Assembly: GCA_052387695.1 (NCBI GenBank)
Contig: JBQTIX010000157.1
Coordinates: 1 to 15,586 of the forward strand
From: Panacagrimonas sp052387695
GTDB taxonomy: Bacteria; Pseudomonadota; Gammaproteobacteria; Nevskiales; Nevskiaceae
Reading direction: 5' to 3'
Length of the DNA stretch: 15,586 nucleotides
The translations under genes were made by a program, and so were the position numbers. Shown here piece after piece: positions 1 to 10,795 of this stretch; position 1 is the stretch's first letter, and each line of letters begins with the position of its first letter. The notes beneath the pieces are model-generated. The model saw only the letters and a program-made list of their open reading frames with translations, ran no database searches and had not been told where the DNA came from.

Positions 1-5
1 GTCCA

Positions 6-163
6 TCCCGAGTAGCGCCGGCCCGTTCGTCCCGAGTAGCCGCGCAGCGGGCGTATCGAGGGAAGCGCCGCGTATCGAGGGAGCGCCAGCGCCTCGATAC
101 GCACTGCCCCCTCGATACGCTGCTGCGCAGCTACTCGGGAGCAGAGGCTGCTCTGCACGAACG
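6..163. repeat. Inverted pair of REP-like extragenic palindromic repeats
   Basis: Short units recur in both orientations. TCCCGAGTAGC is at 6-16 and 30-40, and its complement GCTACTCGGGA is at 130-140. GCGTATCGAGGGA is at 51-63 and 70-82, and its complement is at about 109-120, with a shorter copy at 94-102. CGTTCG at 24-29 is mirrored by CGAACG at 158-163. The units are arranged around a centre near position 85, so transcribed RNA could fold into a long hairpin. The layout resembles the REP/BIME elements common between genes of proteobacteria. No gene is visible inside. The left copy is partial and the array may extend beyond the window. Confidence 0.75.
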
Positions 164-262
164 GAATTCAAACTGACCCACTACCCGTGGAGCAGCACGC
201 TCGGTCTGAGCACACACCCGAATCGGTATCATCGCGCCCCTTTTGAGCGTCCTGGATACCGC

Positions 263-4093
<3,831 letters not shown>

Positions 4094-4187
4094 ACGGCGA
4101 GCAACACGGGAATCTGCAGGTACCAAAATCCGCTAATGTCGGAGCGCTTGCTCAAGCCTTTGACCGCCACGCCCACACCTATTGACG

Positions 4188-4892
4188 ATGACTGATATTT
4201 CTGCTCGCGACCGTCTCATCGTCGCACTCGATGTGCCCGATGCAACCGCAGCCCGCACCCTGGTGACCCGGCTCGATGACGCGGCCAGCTTTTACAAGAT
4301 CGGTCTGGAACTCTGCATGTCCGCGGGCTTCTTCGAGTTGCTCGATTGGCTCAAGGCCCGGGACAAGCGGGTGTTCGTGGACCTGAAGTTTTTCGACATC
4401 CCGGAAACCGTGGCGCGGGCCGTCGCCAACCTCTCCGCGTGCGGGGCCGACTTCTGCACCGTGCACGGCAACCAGAGCATCATGGAGGCCGCCGCCCGGT
4501 CGAAATCCGGCTCGACCCGGGTGCTGGCGGTGACGGCGCTCACGAGCCTGGACCGGGGGGATCTGGACGACCTCGGCTTCAAATGCGACATCGCAGAACT
4601 GGTGCTTTCACGTGCCAGGCGTGCGCTGACGGCCGGCTGCGACGGCGTTGTGTCGTCCGGCCTTGAAGTGGAGCGGTTGCGCCGCGAAGCACCGAGGGAA
4701 TTGATCTGTGTCACACCTGGAATTCGCCCGGTTGAAAATCGGATCACCGCCGACCAGAAGCGGATCATGACGCCTGCACAAGCCATTCGTGCCGGTGCCG
4801 ACTACCTGGTGATCGGCCGGCCGATTCGTGACGCCGACGACCCGCGCGCCATGGCGCTTGCGATCCAGTCCGAGATCGTGGCCGCCCTGTGA
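4188..4892 (+). CDS. pyrF: Orotidine 5'-phosphate decarboxylase
   Basis: This 234-residue cytosolic enzyme catalyses the last step of de novo UMP synthesis, decarboxylating OMP to UMP. The catalytic array is present: K37 in the YKIG strand, then D65, K67 and D70 in DLKFFDIPET. The phosphate-binding end follows with TPGIRP and VIGRPI. The usual His-Asp-Ile-Pro-Asn stretch reads Phe-Asp-Ile-Pro-Glu here, which marks a sequence subgroup rather than loss of function. ATG at 4188 is preferred over an in-frame TTG two codons upstream; neither has a clear Shine-Dalgarno sequence. The stop overlaps the start of the next gene by four bases (GTGA), suggesting translational coupling. Confidence 0.96.
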   Translation: MTDISARDRLIVALDVPDATAARTLVTRLDDAASFYKIGLELCMSAGFFELLDWLKARDKRVFVDLKFFDIPETVARAVANLSACGADFCTVHGNQSIMEAAARSKSGSTRVLAVTALTSLDRGDLDDLGFKCDIAELVLSRARRALTAGCDGVVSSGLEVERLRREAPRELICVTPGIRPVENRITADQKRIMTPAQAIRAGADYLVIGRPIRDADDPRAMALAIQSEIVAAL

Positions 4893-5776
4893 GCCCCGCC
4901 GGCTCGCGTGCACTCGCAGCGCTGGGAACAGGTGCGGTGCTGATTGGCCTGGCGCCGATCTTCGTGCGCCTTTCGGAGGTGGGACCGGTGTCAAGCGCTT
5001 TCTGGCGCGTGATGCTGGCCTGGCCGCTGCTGCTCGTCGCCTCGAAGCTGGCGCACCGGACACCGTCGCCGACACTGGATCGCAAGGCCCGGATCGGTCT
5101 GGCTGCGGCGGGCGCGTTCTTCGCCGCGGACCTGGCGCTTTGGCACTACGCGATCGGCTACACCTCGGTGGCGAACGCGACGCTGCTCGCCAACGCTGCG
5201 CCCATCTTCGTCGCGGCCGCGTCGTGGGCATTCCTGCGCGAGCATCTGTCGAGCGGGTTTCTGCTGGGTCTGGGTGTCGCCATGACAGGCGCGGCGATCC
5301 TGGTGGGCGAGGGCGCGACGCCTGGCGCCGCTTCCGGGTCGCTGAGGGGCGATGGTCTGGCGGTCGTCGCGGCGATGTTCTATGCGGGGTATCTCATGGG
5401 CGTGGCCGGCTTGCGACGCCAACTGCCGACGCTGACGGTGATGGCCTGGAGCAGTGCTGCCGCCGCGGCCTGTCTTCTCCCTGTTGCGGTGTTTCTGGGA
5501 GAGCGCTTGTTACCGTCCTCGGCAGGGGGATGGGCCGTTCTCGTCGGCCTTGCCGTACTGGTCCACGTCGGTGGGCAGGGCCTCATCGCCTACGCGCTCG
5601 CTGAATTGCCGGCTTCGTTTTCCTCCGTCGGGCTGCTGATTCAACCGGTCGCAGCGGCCGTTTTCGCCTGGGTCCTGTTGACAGAAAAGTTCGGTGTGAT
5701 GCAGGCGGTTGGAGGCGCGATTGTGTTGCTCGGCATCATCCTTTGTCGTCGGGCGGCAGATCGAGGGACCCTATGA
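4889..5776 (+). CDS. EamA/DMT-family membrane transporter
   Basis: This 295-residue hydrophobic protein has the size and layout of the drug/metabolite transporter superfamily: two EamA repeats of about 140 residues and roughly ten membrane helices. The first repeat starts at VLIGLAPIFVRLSEVGPVSSAFWRV, close to the family pattern of an N-terminal helix followed by a conserved Pro/Arg region and FWR. The second repeat begins near residue 165 and ends in ...GIILCRRAADRGTL. Such proteins sit in the inner membrane and usually export small metabolites; the substrate cannot be read from the sequence. The GTG start at 4889 overlaps the pyrF stop, so the two are probably co-transcribed. No recognisable Rho-independent terminator follows. 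Confidence 0.9.
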   Translation: MSPAGSRALAALGTGAVLIGLAPIFVRLSEVGPVSSAFWRVMLAWPLLLVASKLAHRTPSPTLDRKARIGLAAAGAFFAADLALWHYAIGYTSVANATLLANAAPIFVAAASWAFLREHLSSGFLLGLGVAMTGAAILVGEGATPGAASGSLRGDGLAVVAAMFYAGYLMGVAGLRRQLPTLTVMAWSSAAAAACLLPVAVFLGERLLPSSAGGWAVLVGLAVLVHVGGQGLIAYALAELPASFSSVGLLIQPVAAAVFAWVLLTEKFGVMQAVGGAIVLLGIILCRRAADRGTL

Positions 5777-6080
5777 TGGGTTCGACAAAATTACTGGATA
5801 GCAGGTTGCGGCGCCTGCCACAGCCCGATAAAAACATGGGCCCGGTTCGCACGCCGAGGTCACGCAAGGGTTCCCGTTTCATTTTATCTCGGCCACCTTC
5901 CGGCTTGATGCGGACGGATGCCTTGTTCTATCCGCATTCGTCAAAGTGACGACCCGATCATCCGACAAATGATGCTTGCGTCATATGAATCGGTGCCGGA
6001 ACGGCGATCAGTCAACGATGACTTATCTCCGTAACCTTCGTGGTTTAGCGTCGGGAAACGCTCGCGGCAGGCGACGACCC

Positions 6081-6098
6081 GCAATGAGCAGTCATTGC
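6081..6098. promoter_or_regulatory. Perfect 7+7 bp palindrome, possible operator or hairpin
   Basis: GCAATGA at 6081-6087 and TCATTGC at 6092-6098 are exact complements separated by four bases (GCAG). The length suits a dimeric regulator site or a small RNA hairpin. No run of T follows, so it is not a standard terminator. It lies about 270 bases upstream of the likely promoter of the beta-helix gene. Any link to that gene is inference. Confidence 0.35.
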
Positions 6099-6363
6099 AA
6101 GCGGCCTGAGTCCTGCCAGGAGTGTTGACGATCGGGATTCGATCCCGCGTCCCGGACGCTCGATGATCGCCCGGCACCAGCAGCAGACCGTCTCCCGATC
6201 ATTGATGCGCGCACACGGGTTCAGGGGGCAGGCGATGTCAGTCGATCACGCGGGAAACCCACGATGTATACCGGGATCGGTGGCTCGACTGGATCGCGAC
6301 GATATTCATAACATCATAATTATATTTACTTTTACAGACGACATGTTGTGTGTTTTGCGTTAA

Positions 6364-6392
6364 TTAAAAAGAGGCACGAATACTGCTATAAA
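6364..6392 (+). promoter_or_regulatory. Candidate sigma-70 promoter with extended -10
   Basis: A -35-like TTAAAA (6364-6369) is separated by 17 bases from a -10-like TATAAA (6387-6392). The -10 is preceded by TG at 6384-6385, giving an extended -10 (TGnTATAAA). The DNA just upstream is strongly AT-rich, as in an UP element or a nucleoid-protein-bound region. Transcription would begin near 6400 and run into the secreted beta-helix gene. It is the best promoter match I found in the 5777-6658 gap. Confidence 0.5.
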
Positions 6393-6643
6393 AGACGTGA
6401 AATGCCGACTGTAGACAGTAATTGTTGATTTGCGAAACGGCTTTCACATACCATTTGCGTCTACTGCGAGTTTGGGTCGTGGATCCGAATTCAAACCCCG
6501 TTGACGTTCGTCGGCTCTGATGTCGAAAGCCGGGGGGCTCTTGTCAGCGCGAATTGGCCGCTGATGATGGTGTTTAAATTTGTCCTGATGTCGTGAGGCT
6601 CATGCGTGCCTCGCGGGTATGCCGGGACTTTCAATACAAGTTT

Positions 6644-6650
6644 GGGAGAA
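6644..6650 (+). promoter_or_regulatory. Ribosome binding site fixing the start at 6659
   Basis: GGGAGAA at 6644-6650 lies eight bases before ATG 6659. The frame is open further upstream to a GTG at 6593, but that start would place 22 polar and basic residues before the hydrophobic signal core. The 6659 start gives a standard signal peptide. Confidence 0.7.
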
Positions 6651-6658
6651 AGCAATTG

Positions 6659-8326
6659 ATGATCGGGATCAAATCTTTACAGCGCGCATTGCTATTGACG
6701 GCCCTTGCTCCTCTGGGTGTGTTTGCCGATAGTCCGCAGGCCGTCCCCACCTACGAGAGCATCGGGCTTTACTGGAGGGCGGCGGCACCCTCGTCGTCCA
6801 GCGACGATGACGCGCAGCTCCAGTATCGCCGGGCCGGAACGTCCGCCTGGCAGGAAGGCCTGCCGCTCTGGTTCGACCGGCGCAACGGCGAGTATCGCGG
6901 CAGCCTTGTGCATCTGAACCCGGGACAGCGCTACGAAGTCCGCATGACGCTGGACAACGGAACGTCGGAGACTCTGAGCACCTCGACGTGGAGCAACGAC
7001 TACCCCATCGGGCGCACCGTCCGGCTTCCGGCAAACTCCAATCAAACCCTGACCATCACCGAGGGTGGCTCGCCCTCGGGGTACGCGTTGTATACGGCTG
7101 CTCCCGGGTCGAATGCCACGATCGATGTGAATCATCAGCAGGACTACAACATCGTGATCAAGGCCAGCTACGTGATCATCCGTGGCTTGACACTCCGGGG
7201 TGCCAAACAGCACGTCATCAATATTGGCCCGACGGATGGCAGGCCGATGAACGTGAGCGACATCGTCATCGAGAACAACGACCTCAGTGACTGGGGCAGC
7301 CCCTCGTCGATCAACAGCCGGTTCGGGCGCAACCGCGATTCCGGAGTCTTTTCCGCGGTCAAGACCGCGATCATGCGTGTGACGATCCAGCGCAACAAGT
7401 TGCACCACCCCAGTACGCACACCAACAGCTGGGAAGAGAATCATGGCGGCAATCACCCGGTGGGTCCCCAACCGATCACCCTGCAGAGCGCCAAAGGGGG
7501 CGTCGTGATCCGGTATAACGAGATTTATTCGGACGCCAACCATTACTTCAACGACGGCATGGGGTCGATCAACAATTTCTCCACGACCGGCTTTCCAAAC
7601 CAGGATTCCGACATCTACGGCAATCTGATTTCCTATACCAGAGACAATGCGATAGAAGCAGAAGGCGGCAACCGCAACGTCAGGATCTGGGGGAACTACT
7701 TTGACAAGGTGTTTATCCCGTTCGGAGTCGCACCGCTCTACGGCGGGCCGCTTTATGTCTGGAAAAACGTAACGTACTCAACCAATTCCGGACCCAGAAA
7801 CTCCATCAACGGGTCCTGGATCAAGATGCGTAATTTCGGGGCGAAACCAGGCGATTTCGGTGGAGGACGGTTATATCTGTTCAACAACACCGCAGCCAAG
7901 CCGAGGAACGGGGAAGGCACGACGGTGCACAGCTTCCTGGTCGAGGTCAGTCAGAGGGATCGGCTGAAGAACATCCGTACCTCGAACAACATCATGCAGA
8001 CCAATACCTCGAACGGATTCAGCGTCCTCGAGAATCACGGCCAGAACAATGTATTCGACTATGACGTGATCACCTCGCGGGCCGAGTTCTCCTCCTCCAG
8101 TCACGAACGCAACGGTGTCTTCGATGATCCGGTCATGGCCCCGGGCTGGGGATTCAACCCGAGCACGAAGACCGGAAAATTCTCGCTCGACACCGGAACG
8201 GCCGGGTACGACGAAGGGACGGAAATCCCCAATTTCGTCACCTCATGGACCGGCAGGGGCCCCGACATGGGCGCCCATGAGGCGCTGACTCCGCCGATGG
8301 AGTTCGGTGTCAACGCGTACCGTTGA
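6659..8326 (+). CDS. Secreted right-handed parallel beta-helix protein
   Basis: This is a 555-residue exported protein. Residues 1-23 form a signal peptide: Lys/Arg near the start, the hydrophobic core ALLLTALAPLG, and cleavage expected after VFA (A23, before DS). Residues about 30-115 look like a fibronectin-III-type beta-sandwich (the YWR and LNPGQRYEVRM strands). From about 165 to 450 there are repeated beta-helix rungs of the type VIIRGLTLRG, DIVIENNDLSD, VTIQRNKLHH, VVIRYNEIYS, VRIWGNYFDK and LYLFNNTAAK. GPDMGAHE near the C-terminus (534-541) is a common ending in this superfamily. Such folds occur in polysaccharide lyases and other carbohydrate-active or surface proteins, so a glycan role in the periplasm or outside the cell is likely. 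The catalytic residues and substrate cannot be assigned. No neighbouring gene suggests a pathway. Confidence 0.85.
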   Translation: MIGIKSLQRALLLTALAPLGVFADSPQAVPTYESIGLYWRAAAPSSSSDDDAQLQYRRAGTSAWQEGLPLWFDRRNGEYRGSLVHLNPGQRYEVRMTLDNGTSETLSTSTWSNDYPIGRTVRLPANSNQTLTITEGGSPSGYALYTAAPGSNATIDVNHQQDYNIVIKASYVIIRGLTLRGAKQHVINIGPTDGRPMNVSDIVIENNDLSDWGSPSSINSRFGRNRDSGVFSAVKTAIMRVTIQRNKLHHPSTHTNSWEENHGGNHPVGPQPITLQSAKGGVVIRYNEIYSDANHYFNDGMGSINNFSTTGFPNQDSDIYGNLISYTRDNAIEAEGGNRNVRIWGNYFDKVFIPFGVAPLYGGPLYVWKNVTYSTNSGPRNSINGSWIKMRNFGAKPGDFGGGRLYLFNNTAAKPRNGEGTTVHSFLVEVSQRDRLKNIRTSNNIMQTNTSNGFSVLENHGQNNVFDYDVITSRAEFSSSSHERNGVFDDPVMAPGWGFNPSTKTGKFSLDTGTAGYDEGTEIPNFVTSWTGRGPDMGAHEALTPPMEFGVNAYR

Positions 8327-8360
8327 GGATTCGCTCTGATCGGATCGATATCGCGCCGTT

Positions 8361-9059
8361 CTAGTCCTTGAGGCTGAACGGCGTGAAACGGGTGTCGCGG
8401 TCGTAGACGTCCGCCCCCTCTGCTCGTTTGATCCGGTTTACGACAAAGTAGGTCAGGGGAGTGAAAGCCACCTCGACCGCAAGCTTGAACGTGAAGTTGA
8501 ACACGACGACGGCCAGCAGGGCCTCGTTGGTCCAGATGCCGCCGAAGGCCAGCGGATAGAAGATCAGGGAGTCCGCCGCCTGCCCGCAGACGGTGGAGCC
8601 GATGGTGCGGGTCCACAGGTGACGGCCCTCGGTCCAGACCTTCATCCGCGCCATGACATAGGAATTGACGAAGTCTCCGACCCAGTACGCGAGAACGCTT
8701 GCGCCGATGATCCGCCAGGTGTTGCCGAAGACGATCTCGAGCGCGGGTTGCAGGGTCTGATTCCAGGGCTCGGAGGGGCTGGCCGGGATGTTGACCACCA
8801 CGTAGGACATGAATGTGGCAAACACCATCGCGCCGAAACCCGCCCAGATGGCTCGCCGGGCGCGCGCATAGCCGTACACCTCGGTCAGGATGTCGCCAAA
8901 GATGTACCCGATGGGAAAGAAAAGATTGCCCGCGCCAAAGCTGAATGCACCGAAATAGGGCAGATCGACGGTGCAGACCTTGCCGGGTCCGATCAGGTTG
9001 GAGCACAGCAGGACGGTGACGAGGCCGGCGACGAGAAAGTCGTAATAGCGGAAACGCAT
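8361..9059 (-). CDS. yhhQ: Queuosine precursor transporter (YhhQ/VUT family)
   Basis: This 232-residue inner-membrane protein, close to the family's usual 220-230 residues, has about six hydrophobic helices. Family signatures are clear: FFPIGYIFGDILTEVYG at 47-63, RTIGSTVCGQAADSLIFY at 151-168 and FKLAVEVAFTPLTYFVV at 191-207. In E. coli, YhhQ imports the queuosine precursors preQ0 and preQ1 for tRNA modification; the same role is inferred here. It lies 57 bases downstream of the acyl-CoA ligase on the same strand, so read-through transcription is possible, but its function is unrelated. The start has no strong Shine-Dalgarno sequence. It converges on the beta-helix gene with a gap of 34 bases. 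Confidence 0.9.
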   Translation of the reverse strand: MRFRYYDFLVAGLVTVLLCSNLIGPGKVCTVDLPYFGAFSFGAGNLFFPIGYIFGDILTEVYGYARARRAIWAGFGAMVFATFMSYVVVNIPASPSEPWNQTLQPALEIVFGNTWRIIGASVLAYWVGDFVNSYVMARMKVWTEGRHLWTRTIGSTVCGQAADSLIFYPLAFGGIWTNEALLAVVVFNFTFKLAVEVAFTPLTYFVVNRIKRAEGADVYDRDTRFTPFSLKD

Positions 9060-9116
9060 GGGCGGGCGAGGATATCGAAGGTCTTCGAAGTATGCCGCGC
9101 GCGCGTAGCTCTGCGC

Positions 9117-10781
9117 TCAAGGCGCAGCCATGCCAGAGCCGAGCATCTGACGCAGCTTGTACTTGAGCACCTTGCCGCCGACGGTGACCGGCAGCTCGCT
9201 CATCACCACGATCCGCTTGGGCGTCTCGAATCCTGCGAGGCGTATCCGGCAGAATGCGATCAGCGCCGCTTCGTCGATGGCATGCCCCGGCGCAGGGACG
9301 ATCACTCCGGTCACCGCCTCGCCCCATCGCGGATCGGGCAGGCCGACCACGGCCGCGCGATGCACGGACGGGTGCTGCGCCAGCACGGCCTCGACGCGCA
9401 GGCTGGACACGTTCTCGCCGCCGGACTTCACCACGTCCTTGTAGCGGTCGATCATGATGCGCAGGCCGTCCTCATCGAACTGGCACATGTCGCCGCTATG
9501 GAACCAGCCATGCTTGAAGGCTTCGCGGGTGGCGGCCTCGTCGCGGAAATAGCCGGCGGTGACGCTGGGGGAGCGGTACACCGCCTCGCCCGGCACGCCG
9601 GGCGAGGCGTGTAGAGAGTTTCCGTCCGCGTCCATCACCGTCGAAGCCAGCAGCGGCGAGGGGATGCCGACGTAGTTCACCGCCGGCGCGGTACGCTGAT
9701 AAAGCTCGGGCCAGCGCGCGGGCCAGAAGCGGTGAAAGGCGATGGCTTCGGTCTGGCCGAAGATGCCGACGAGTTGGACGTGCGGCGCCAGGCGCTGCAT
9801 TCGCTGCGTCAGCGCCGGCGGTATCGCTGCCCAGCCATAGATCAGGACCGTCAGACTGCTGAAATCGTAGCGGTCCGGATGGGCTTCGCCCTCGCGCACC
9901 ACCTCCCCGATCAACTGAGGCGATCCGCCCCATAGCGCGGTGGGTCGTTCGCGCGTCACCGCCTGCGCGATTGCGGCCGGATCGAATTTCCGGCCGATCA
10001 CCACGCTGCCGCCGCACAACAGAGGTCCCAACACCACACCCTGATCGCCGACGTGGAAGATCACCGGCAGAAAGGTGCAGACTCGAAAATCACATTCGAT
10101 CGGCACGCCGCGCGAATACGACATCGCCTGCCCCAGCGCGCCGAAGTAGCTGAAGCTGTGCGAGATCATCACCGCCTTGGGCATCGAGGTGGTACCCGAG
10201 GTCAGCAGGATCTGCCAGATGTCGTCGCCGTGGATGCGCACCTCCGGTTCGGTGTATGGCTGGTCCGCGATGAAAGCCTGCAAGCTCATCACACCCGAGA
10301 TCGAGGCGTCGTGCCTGCCGATGCTGGCGATCGGCGACACGCCGGCCGCCCTGAACGCCGCGCCACCGCTGGGCCAAAGCTCAGCGTCCACGATGGCGAC
10401 TCTTGCGTCCACGTGACGCAGCACGTGCTCGACCACGTCGGCCGCCATCATTGTGTTGATCGGTACCGCGACCCCGCCGGCCTTGGCGATGCCGAGCTTT
10501 GTCAGGTAAGCCTCGACCGAGTTCTCGCACAACATCGCCACGCGGTCGCCGCGCTTTATGCACCGTGCGAGCAGCGCGTTGGCGACCCGGTTGGCGAAGC
10601 GGTCCGCCTCGCGATAGCTGACGCGGGCGAAAGCTGGATCAAGGATCGCGTCGGGAGCCGCGATGAAGGCGATCTTGTCCGGTTCGCTCCAGCTCATGCG
10701 CTCCAGGATGTCGCCGACCGACACGCGGTCCCAGCGGTTGTCGGCGCGGCGGTCGTAGAGGTTTTCGACGTCGATGCTCAT
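9117..10781 (-). CDS. Acyl-CoA ligase, AMP-binding (ANL) family
   Basis: This 554-residue enzyme is expected to activate a carboxylic acid to its CoA thioester through an acyl-adenylate. The motifs run in order: the P-loop TSGTTSMPK at 194-202, FGQTEA at 341-346, YRSPSVTAGYF at 402-412, HSGDM with D431 at 428-432, the hinge DRYKDVVKSGGENVSS at 445-460, and the C-terminal lysine K537 in VTVGGKVLK. All are intact. It resembles medium-chain and aromatic or steroid side-chain ligases more than long-chain FadD, but the substrate cannot be read. ATG 10781 is chosen because GGGAG precedes it by seven bases; an in-frame ATG at 10817 would overlap the preceding gene. It starts 14 bases after the monooxygenase stop, a clear operon arrangement. 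Confidence 0.93.
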   Translation of the reverse strand: MSIDVENLYDRRADNRWDRVSVGDILERMSWSEPDKIAFIAAPDAILDPAFARVSYREADRFANRVANALLARCIKRGDRVAMLCENSVEAYLTKLGIAKAGGVAVPINTMMAADVVEHVLRHVDARVAIVDAELWPSGGAAFRAAGVSPIASIGRHDASISGVMSLQAFIADQPYTEPEVRIHGDDIWQILLTSGTTSMPKAVMISHSFSYFGALGQAMSYSRGVPIECDFRVCTFLPVIFHVGDQGVVLGPLLCGGSVVIGRKFDPAAIAQAVTRERPTALWGGSPQLIGEVVREGEAHPDRYDFSSLTVLIYGWAAIPPALTQRMQRLAPHVQLVGIFGQTEAIAFHRFWPARWPELYQRTAPAVNYVGIPSPLLASTVMDADGNSLHASPGVPGEAVYRSPSVTAGYFRDEAATREAFKHGWFHSGDMCQFDEDGLRIMIDRYKDVVKSGGENVSSLRVEAVLAQHPSVHRAAVVGLPDPRWGEAVTGVIVPAPGHAIDEAALIAFCRIRLAGFETPKRIVVMSELPVTVGGKVLKYKLRQMLGSGMAAP

Positions 10782-10788
10782 GCGGGGT

Positions 10789-10793
10789 CTCCC
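10789..10793 (-). promoter_or_regulatory. Ribosome binding site of the acyl-CoA ligase
   Basis: GGGAG on the minus strand lies seven bases before ATG 10781 and just after the stop of the monooxygenase gene. It decides the ligase start against the in-frame ATG at 10817. Confidence 0.7.
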
Positions 10794-10795
10794 GT

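Larger units (their letters stand above)
5777..6658. other. Long gene-poor region upstream of the beta-helix gene
   Basis: This stretch of about 880 bases has no convincing gene. Small open frames exist on both strands, but they lack good start signals and have codon use unlike the GC-rich neighbours. Base composition changes along it: GC-rich to about 6300, clearly AT-rich from about 6300 to 6450 (with TTAATTAA and ATAATTAT tracts), then mixed up to the gene. It holds the promoter at 6364-6392 and the palindrome at 6081-6098. If that promoter is used, the beta-helix mRNA has a leader of about 260 bases. I recognise no known riboswitch class in that leader. Confidence 0.6.

Noticed and set aside
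5827..5888. GATAAAA and TTTTATC inverted repeat after the EamA gene
   Set aside because: Only seven AT-rich pairs separated by more than 45 bases; not a convincing terminator or element.
5773..5949. A 58-residue frame with an ATGA overlap to the EamA transporter stop and a GAGGGA upstream
   Set aside because: Codon use (tta, aca, aaa, att) is unlike the GC-rich neighbours, the peptide has no recognisable feature, and the overlap could be chance.
6128..6150. GGGATTCGATCCC, resembling the T-arm of a tRNA
   Set aside because: The position expected to be T54 is A, the stem has only three to four pairs, and no acceptor, D-arm or anticodon arm could be placed upstream.
9066..9092. Small hairpin CGAAG-CTTCG between the ligase and YhhQ genes, considered as a terminator or preQ1 riboswitch
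   Set aside because: The stem is too short, there is no T-run, and I cannot place the conserved preQ1 aptamer bases.
8101..9327. A 408-residue minus-strand frame covering the YhhQ gene
   Set aside because: It is out of frame with the clear YhhQ and ligase genes and has low-complexity Arg-rich composition.
8619..9614. A 331-residue plus-strand frame
   Set aside because: It is antisense to the YhhQ and ligase genes and has no family motif.
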